A DNA stretch of 64,000 nt from Burkholderia sp. MS389 (GTDB lineage: Bacteria > Pseudomonadota > Gammaproteobacteria > Burkholderiales > Burkholderiaceae). Under the pieces are notes generated by a model that saw nothing but the letters and a program-made list of their open reading frames with translations, did not search any database and was not told the DNA's origin. The translations under genes and the position numbers were made by a program. The stretch's first letter is position 1. Each line of letters starts with the position of its first letter. Location: positions 1,302,001-1,366,000 of the forward strand of contig NZ_CP045995.1 in NCBI RefSeq assembly GCF_016899425.1, read 5' to 3'. Shown in pieces: positions 59,202 to 64,000 of the stretch.

Positions 59202-60083
59202 TCAGCCCGCCGTCACCACCCGCACGAACGCGTCCGCGAGCACCGTAGGCTCGATCGGCAACACCAGCGCGCACACCGATCTCGCATCCTCGTCCGAAAT
59301 CGGCACGAACACGACGCCGTCGATCCCGATGCTCGCCATCCGCGCCGGCACGATCGCCACGCCGTGGCCGGCCGCGACGAGATTCAGCATCGACGTCTTC
59401 GGCGACACGATCCGCGCGGCCGACGGCACGAATCCGCGCTTCAGGCACAGATCGATCACGACGCGCGCGAGGCCGCCCCGCTCCCGATACACGGCCGAGA
59501 CGAACGGCTCGCGCCGCAACCGCGCGATCGCGACGCGCTTGCGGTGCGCGAGCGGATGATCGGCCGGCACCGCCACGCACAGGCGTTCGGCCGCCAGCTC
59601 GACGAAACGCACGCGTGCATCGCGCCGCAGCACCGGCAACCGGACGATCCCGACATCGGCCTGGCCGTTCGCGATGTCCGTCACCTGATCCTCGGACGAC
59701 GCGCGGTCGAGATCGATGCGCGCGCCCGGACAATCGCGCATGAAGCGGTCGAGATCCGGCATCAGGCTGCTGACGGGCACGGTACTGGAATGCAGCAGCC
59801 GCAGCACGCCGGCCTCCCCGCGCGAGAACTGCGCGCCTTCGTCGGCGGCCGCCATCAGCGTGGCCGGGATCGACGCCACGCGTTCGCGGTAGAGCGCGCC
59901 GGCCGGCGTGAGCCGCACGCCTCTCGGTTCGCGGTCGAACAGCAGGAACCCGAGTTCGTCCTCGAGCTGGCCGATCTGCCGGCTGAGCGCCGACTGCGCG
60001 ACATGGAGCGCACCCGCGGCCGGCGTGAAGCCGCCGAGGTCCGCCACGGTCAGGAAATACTGGATTTGCCGGAGTGATGGCAT
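59202..60083 (-). CDS. LysR-family regulator
   Basis: A 293-aa LysR regulator: SLRQIQYFLTVADLGGFTPA and the recognition helix LHVAQSALSRQIGQLEDELG, then an effector domain (VDVGIVRLPVLRRDARVRFV). The start MPSLRQ gives the standard LysR N-terminus; the open frame continues 39 codons upstream into the divergent promoter. It is divergent from the DMT transporter gene (121-bp gap), which it probably controls. Confidence 0.87.
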   Translation of the reverse strand: MPSLRQIQYFLTVADLGGFTPAAGALHVAQSALSRQIGQLEDELGFLLFDREPRGVRLTPAGALYRERVASIPATLMAAADEGAQFSRGEAGVLRLLHSSTVPVSSLMPDLDRFMRDCPGARIDLDRASSEDQVTDIANGQADVGIVRLPVLRRDARVRFVELAAERLCVAVPADHPLAHRKRVAIARLRREPFVSAVYRERGGLARVVIDLCLKRGFVPSAARIVSPKTSMLNLVAAGHGVAIVPARMASIGIDGVVFVPISDEDARSVCALVLPIEPTVLADAFVRVVTAG

Positions 60084-60204
60084 GCCGAAACGAGATGGAT
60101 GAGCGCCAGATTCGATATTTGTGTTATACCGGCGCGCTGCGCAGAATGAAAGCCTTCCGTGCCCGCACCACCGTGGCGGCCACGCTTTCGGAGCGTTCAT
60201 CTTC

Positions 60205-60648
60205 GTGACTACCGTCCTCTCTTATTTGCTGGTCGTGGCGGCCGGCATCAGCGTGGCGTTGCAGCAGGTGCTCAACGCGAACCTGCGCACGCAGATCGGT
60301 TCACCGTGGTGGGCCGGGTCGGTCAGCTACGTCGTCGGCCTCGCCGCGATGCTGGCGGTCGCGCTGCTGTCGCCTCACCCGCGCGTGAGCGGCACGTTGT
60401 CCGGCGCCGGGTCGTGGTTCAGCTGGACGGGCGGATTCTTCGGCGCGGTATTCGTCGGCGTCGCGATCCTGATGGTGCCGCGATTGGGCGCGGCGACGAC
60501 GCTCGCGCTGATCGTCGTCGGGCAGATGACCGGCGCGCTCGTGTTCGACCACTTCGGCGTGCTCGGCATCCCGCAGCATTCGGCGAGCGCGATCCGCATC
60601 GCCGGCGCGGCGTGCCTCATCGTCGGGGTCGTGCTGATCCGCGCGTGA
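60205..60648 (+). CDS. DMT-type transporter, DUF606/YdcZ family
   Basis: A 147-aa membrane protein with about five hydrophobic segments, starting VLSYLLVVAAGISVALQQVLN and including GALVFDHFGVLGIPQHSASAIRIAGA, typical of the DUF606 half of the drug/metabolite transporter group. The GTG at 60205 follows GGAG at 11 nt. Family members often lie in pairs; only one is present here. Substrate unknown. Confidence 0.82.
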   Translation: MTTVLSYLLVVAAGISVALQQVLNANLRTQIGSPWWAGSVSYVVGLAAMLAVALLSPHPRVSGTLSGAGSWFSWTGGFFGAVFVGVAILMVPRLGAATTLALIVVGQMTGALVFDHFGVLGIPQHSASAIRIAGAACLIVGVVLIRA

Positions 60649-60701
60649 CGGCGGCGCGTGCGTGGCCGATATGCCGGCCGCGCACGCACGCGCCGCGACG
60701 C

Positions 60702-62207
60702 TCACGCGTAGTTCATCATCACCGACTTGCTCTCCGTGTACTGGTCGATCACCGCGCGGCCGAGTTCGCGGCCGAAGCCCGACTGCTTCATCCCGCCGAA
60801 CGGCAACGCGTTGTCGAGCAGCGAATGGCAGTTGACCCACACGGTGCCCGCGGCAATACGCGGGATCAGCTTGTGGATCGCCGCAAGATCGTTCGACCAG
60901 ATGCTTGCGCCGAGCCCGTACGGCGTGTCGTTCGCGAGCTGCACGGCCGTATCGACGTCGTCGAACGGCATCGCGACGAGCACCGGCCCGAAGATTTCCT
61001 CGCGCACCACGCGCATCGCCTGCGTCGTATCGACCAGCACCGTCGGTTCGACGAAGAAGCCGGGGCCGTCGAGCGCGCGGCCGCCCGCCGCCGCGCGCGC
61101 GCCCTCGCCGAACCCCGAGTCGATGTAACCGCACACGCGCTCGCGCTGCTTCGCCGACACGAGCGGGCCGATCTGCGTCGCCGGGTCCATCCCCGGGCCG
61201 ATCTTCAGGCTCGCGGCGAGCTTCGCGACGCGCTCGATCACGCCGTCGAACACTTTCGCGTGGATGTACGCGCGCGAGCCGGCCGTGCACACCTGCCCCT
61301 GGTTGAAGAAGATCGCGTTCGCCACGCCCTGCGCGGCCTTGTCGAGATCGACGTCGGGCAGCACGATCACCGGCGACTTGCCGCCGAGTTCCAGCGACAT
61401 CCGCGTCATGTTGTCGAGCGCCACGTGGCCGATCGTCTTGCCCGTCTGCGTCGACCCGGTAAACGCGATCTTGTCGATGCGCGGATCGCGCGACAACGCC
61501 GCGCCGGCCGTGTGACCGTAGCCGGTGACGATATTGACGACGCCGTCCGGGAAGCCGGCCGCCTGGATCAGCTCGCCCAGCCGCAAGGCGCTCAGCGGCG
61601 TGTCTTCGGCAGGCTTCAGCACGACGGTGCAGCCCGTCGCGAGCGCCGGCGCGATTTTCCACGCGGCCATCAGCAACGGAAAATTCCACGGGATGATCGC
61701 ACCGACCACGCCGACGGGTTCCTTGCGCGTATAAGCGAAAATTTCGCTGTCCGGCAGGTACGGCATGCCGGCGTCGATCACGCTGCCTTCGATCTTCGTC
61801 GCCCAGCCGGCCATGTAGCGGAAGCACTGCGCGGCCATCGCGACGTCGAGCCCCTGCGCGACCGTCACCGGCTTGCCGTTGTCGAGCGATTCGATCTCGG
61901 CCAGCTCGCGCGCGTTCGCTTCGATCAGGTCGGCGAGCACGAGCATCAGGCGCTCGCGGTCGGTGGTCTTCGCGGTGCGCCACGGGCCAGCATCGAATGC
62001 ACGGCGCGCGGCGGCGACCGCCTGCTGCACGTCGCGCTCGTCGGCTTCGGGCACGTGCGCGATCACGGCGCCGTCGGCCGGGTTCACGACATCGAGCTGG
62101 CGGCCCGACGCGGCGTCGCTCCATTCGGCGCCGATCAGCATCTTCTTCGGCTTCGCGAGAAACGCACGCGTCGCGTCGAGCAGCGCAAAGGTTTCGTTCG
62201 TCTCCAT
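60702..62207 (-). CDS. NAD-dependent aldehyde dehydrogenase, phenylacetaldehyde-type
   Basis: A 501-aa ALDH. Motifs: GAIIPWNFPLLMAAWKIAPA (Asn), FTGSTQTGKTIG, LELGGKSPVIV (catalytic Glu) and NQGQVCTAGSRAYIH (catalytic Cys), ending FGGMKQSGFGRELG. By overall look it is closest to phenylacetaldehyde dehydrogenases. It lies directly downstream of the aromatic amine dehydrogenase genes and would oxidise the aldehyde released by that enzyme to the acid for degradation. Confidence 0.88.
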   Translation of the reverse strand: METNETFALLDATRAFLAKPKKMLIGAEWSDAASGRQLDVVNPADGAVIAHVPEADERDVQQAVAAARRAFDAGPWRTAKTTDRERLMLVLADLIEANARELAEIESLDNGKPVTVAQGLDVAMAAQCFRYMAGWATKIEGSVIDAGMPYLPDSEIFAYTRKEPVGVVGAIIPWNFPLLMAAWKIAPALATGCTVVLKPAEDTPLSALRLGELIQAAGFPDGVVNIVTGYGHTAGAALSRDPRIDKIAFTGSTQTGKTIGHVALDNMTRMSLELGGKSPVIVLPDVDLDKAAQGVANAIFFNQGQVCTAGSRAYIHAKVFDGVIERVAKLAASLKIGPGMDPATQIGPLVSAKQRERVCGYIDSGFGEGARAAAGGRALDGPGFFVEPTVLVDTTQAMRVVREEIFGPVLVAMPFDDVDTAVQLANDTPYGLGASIWSNDLAAIHKLIPRIAAGTVWVNCHSLLDNALPFGGMKQSGFGRELGRAVIDQYTESKSVMMNYA

Positions 62208-62240
62208 GTTCCTGTTTCCCTGATTCGTTGAGTGAGTCGG

Positions 62241-62780
62241 TCAGTAGCGCTCCGTGACGCCGTCGATCCCGCGCGCCTGCAACGCGCGGACGAGCCCGGT
62301 GCGCACGGTCGCGACGTCGGACAGCGCGGGGCGGCGATGCGCGGCGACTTCGGCGGCCGTATACGGCTTGAAGTCGCGCGGCAGCGCGTCGCGGTTCATC
62401 GTCGTGAGCACCCAGTTCAGCACGTCGGCCAGCTCCCGATCCGACAGCGCCGAGTTAGACGCACCGGGCACGCGCATCACGTACTCGCGCCCGGCCGGCA
62501 GATGCGTGAAATAGCCGAGCGAATTCGCGAGCGGCGGCACCTTGCCGGGAATGCCGCCGCCCGTCGCCGTATGGCAACCCATGCAGTTGAGCACCCAGTG
62601 TTGCCGGGCAAGCGCGGCATCGGCCGCGCCGTCGGCCTGTGCGGGTGCGGACACGACGAACGCGCAGGCCGCGGCGCCCGACAGCAGCAGCCAGCACGAC
62701 AGGCGACGCGGCAGGCCGCCGAACCGCGATGACGACGACGCGCACCGCGTGCCGTGCACGGACGCGCGCACGCCGTTCAC
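62241..62780 (-). CDS. c-type cytochrome of the amine dehydrogenase cluster
   Basis: A 179-aa secreted monohaem cytochrome. A signal segment (RLSCWLLLSGAAACAFVVSAPAQA) follows a basic N-terminus; the haem site is NCMGCHTATGGG, with MRVPGASNSALSDRELADVLNWVLTT-like helix and a likely Met ligand. The GTG start overlaps the preceding stop (GTGA), which decides it. It probably accepts electrons from the TTQ enzyme or passes them to the oxidase. Confidence 0.82.
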   Translation of the reverse strand: MNGVRASVHGTRCASSSSRFGGLPRRLSCWLLLSGAAACAFVVSAPAQADGAADAALARQHWVLNCMGCHTATGGGIPGKVPPLANSLGYFTHLPAGREYVMRVPGASNSALSDRELADVLNWVLTTMNRDALPRDFKPYTAAEVAAHRRPALSDVATVRTGLVRALQARGIDGVTERY

Positions 62781-63277
62781 AGGCCGAGCCCCTTGATCAC
62801 CACCGCGCGCTGCGCGTGCACGGCCGTGCCGTCCATCTGCTTCGCGCGCGCCGCGCGGATATCGGCCGCGGTGAACGGCTTCGCGTCGCCGTGCTGCGCG
62901 TTGAGGTCGAACACGACGTAGTTCAGCACGTGCGCGATGTCGTCGTCGCTCGCGCTGGCGAACGACGGCATCTTGAAGTTGTAGCGCTTGTCGTGCACCT
63001 CGATCTCGCCGAACATGCCGTGCAGCAGCGTCGCGATCAGCTGCGCCCGGCCGGCTTCCGCCGCCGCGTACTTGCCCGGGTACTCGGTCAGCGGCGGCGC
63101 CAGCCCGTCCTGCCCTTTTCCGCCCGCCTGATGACACACCGCGCACTGTGCGTCGAACAGGCTTTTTCCGGCCGGGTGATGCACGGCATCCTGTGCGCCG
63201 GCCGCGCCGGGTAATGCGAAGGTCCCCACGGCCGCCATGCATGCAACGACGATCCTTCCTGCCTGCTTCACTTTCAT
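62777..63277 (-). CDS. c-type cytochrome of the amine dehydrogenase cluster
   Basis: A 166-aa secreted cytochrome c. Signal peptide MKVKQAGRIVVACMAAVGTFALPGAAGA; haem motif AQCAVCHQAGGKG; Met ligand likely in FKMPSFASASDDDIAHVLNYV. Its start overlaps the stop of the TTQ small-subunit gene by ATGA. Related cytochromes follow aauA in Alcaligenes faecalis. Electron carrier role is inferred from family and context. Confidence 0.83.
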   Translation of the reverse strand: MKVKQAGRIVVACMAAVGTFALPGAAGAQDAVHHPAGKSLFDAQCAVCHQAGGKGQDGLAPPLTEYPGKYAAAEAGRAQLIATLLHGMFGEIEVHDKRYNFKMPSFASASDDDIAHVLNYVVFDLNAQHGDAKPFTAADIRAARAKQMDGTAVHAQRAVVIKGLGL

Positions 63278-63828
63278 TGCTTAGCCGCCCCTAGCAGAAC
63301 CGAAACCGAACAGTGGTAATTCGAATTACCGTTCGCCATGCACCAGTTGATGTCGTTGTTCAGCGACAGCTTGTACAGCGGCTTCTCGCGCTCGTTGCGG
63401 TTGCAGAAGCACTTGCCGCACGAGGTCTTGCCGCAGCAGTCGTTGTACGACACGATGTAGTCCGAACCGTCGTGCGGATTGCGGCAGGTGCCGATCCACG
63501 TGATCGGCGACGGCGTCGTGCCCGGCGGGCAACTGCTCGACGTGCCGCCGCAGCAGCTGCAAAGCCAGCCGTCGATCGCGCAGTATTTCCAGTAGTCGCA
63601 GCTCGTCGGGTCGTCGCTCGCGCCCGCCGCGGCGGCACCGGATGCACCCGGCGCCGCCGATGCCCCGGATGCCGCATCGGCCGCATACGCGGTGCGATCG
63701 ACGGGCAGCAGCGGCAGCAGCGCCGACCCCACCAGCACCTTGCCGAGCTTCGCCATCGCGCTGCGCCGCGAACTATGCTGCGCGACGCCGCGCGCCGACC
63801 GCTCGAACCATGAATCAAACACGCCCAT
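63274..63828 (-). CDS. aauA: Aromatic amine dehydrogenase TTQ-bearing small subunit
   Basis: A 184-aa methylamine/aromatic amine dehydrogenase light chain. A Tat-type signal (SSRRSAMAKLGKVLVGSALL) starts near residue 19. About fourteen cysteines form the dense disulfide core; the tryptophans for the tryptophan-tryptophylquinone cofactor are W88 in IDGWLCSCCGG and W162 in NNDINWCMANG, with a catalytic Asp at 86. An Ala/Ser/Gly linker of some 20 residues precedes the core. The ATG follows GGAGAACGACG. The AADH reading over methylamine dehydrogenase rests on the adjoining ALDH and cytochromes. Confidence 0.88.
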   Translation of the reverse strand: MGVFDSWFERSARGVAQHSSRRSAMAKLGKVLVGSALLPLLPVDRTAYAADAASGASAAPGASGAAAAGASDDPTSCDYWKYCAIDGWLCSCCGGTSSSCPPGTTPSPITWIGTCRNPHDGSDYIVSYNDCCGKTSCGKCFCNRNEREKPLYKLSLNNDINWCMANGNSNYHCSVSVLLGAAKQ

Positions 63829-63867
63829 GTCGTCGTTCTCCAATGACGTTGAAAAAGGTCCGGCCGG

Positions 63868-64000
63868 TCATGCGTGCTGCGCGTGCGCGTCGTGCGCATC
63901 GTGGCTGTGATCGCCGTGCACGAACTGCTGCAGCGACGCGACGCCGCGCTCCTTCGCCTCGAACAGGCTCTCGAGGTGCTCGCGCGTGTTGACGAGCCCC
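63868..64000 (-). CDS. aauD: MauD-like maturation protein, C-terminal fragment
   Basis: Only the last 43 codons are in the window: GLVNTREHLESLFEAKERGV followed by a His/Asp-rich tail (HGDHSHDAHDAHAQ). The first part matches the C-terminus of MauD/AauD, a thioredoxin-like protein that forms disulfides in the TTQ subunit. It precedes the small subunit gene by 39 bp, the expected order. The tail may bind metal; that is only suggested by composition. Confidence 0.75.
   Translation of the reverse strand, partial: GLVNTREHLESLFEAKERGVASLQQFVHGDHSHDAHDAHAQHA

Overview
The window is GC-rich (roughly two-thirds G+C), tightly packed betaproteobacterial DNA. Its gene content is that of a Burkholderia cepacia complex bacterium, probably from one of the secondary replicons: a pyochelin locus, a B. 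cepacia-type dialkylglycine decarboxylase, a T6SS VgrG/Rhs island, DUF3331 and DUF4148 proteins, and many LysR, AraC and GntR regulators beside catabolic operons. There are no rRNA, tRNA or CRISPR loci.

Layout. (1) 1-10092: pyochelin siderophore locus. pchE and the first codons of pchF run leftward, pchR follows on the same strand, and the translationally coupled pchDCBA runs rightward. A 19-bp Fur-box palindrome of the same architecture lies at each of the two biosynthetic promoters. (2) 10106-15588: dgdR/dgdA, an SDR, two AraC regulators and a DUF2000 protein. (3) 15701-21035: branched-chain amino acid ABC operon livJHMGF, with a leader of about 280 nt and a stem-loop after livJ. (4) 21501-25809: a low-GC accessory patch. 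It holds an IS605-type element with intact tnpB and a decayed tnpA, an exported protein, a SymE-like gene, orphan toxin/immunity-like genes, an IS5-family transposase remnant and an Imm22-like immunity gene. (5) 25816-34898: T6SS cargo island (rhs effector, Eag chaperone, vgrG, a lone tssF). (6) 35176-37744: yfiR-yfiN-yfiB c-di-GMP module. (7) 38140-39381: FAD amine or amino acid oxidoreductase. (8) 39434-50096: non-phosphorylating L-fucose pathway with its own ABC transporter, a GntR regulator and an FMN L-lactate-type dehydrogenase. A promoter with an overlapping operator is visible at the head. (9) 50290-50475: a strongly structured candidate small RNA ending in a clear intrinsic terminator. 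(10) 50664-52779: DUF3331 protein, SDR, DUF4148 protein and tandem terminators. (11) 52819-58551: carnitine operon caiX-cdhC-cdhA-cdhB-esterase followed by a gamma-butyrobetaine dioxygenase. (12) 58999-60648: a small membrane protein and a LysR/DMT-transporter pair. (13) 60702-64000: part of an aromatic amine dehydrogenase cluster (aldehyde dehydrogenase, two c-type cytochromes, TTQ small subunit, MauD-like maturase).

How the genes work together. Pyochelin: PchA and PchB make salicylate, PchD loads it onto PchE, PchE and PchF add cysteines, PchC edits, and Fur/PchR couple this to iron. L-fucose: dehydrogenase, lactonase, dehydratase, second dehydrogenase and hydrolase would give pyruvate plus L-lactate, and the LldD-like enzyme would return lactate to pyruvate. 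Carnitine: gamma-butyrobetaine or acylcarnitines feed into carnitine, which becomes dehydrocarnitine, betainyl-CoA and glycine betaine. Amines: the quinoprotein dehydrogenase would deaminate an arylalkylamine, pass electrons to the cytochromes and leave the aldehyde for the NAD-dependent dehydrogenase. The most speculative and least explained DNA is 20720-25810 and 50280-50480.
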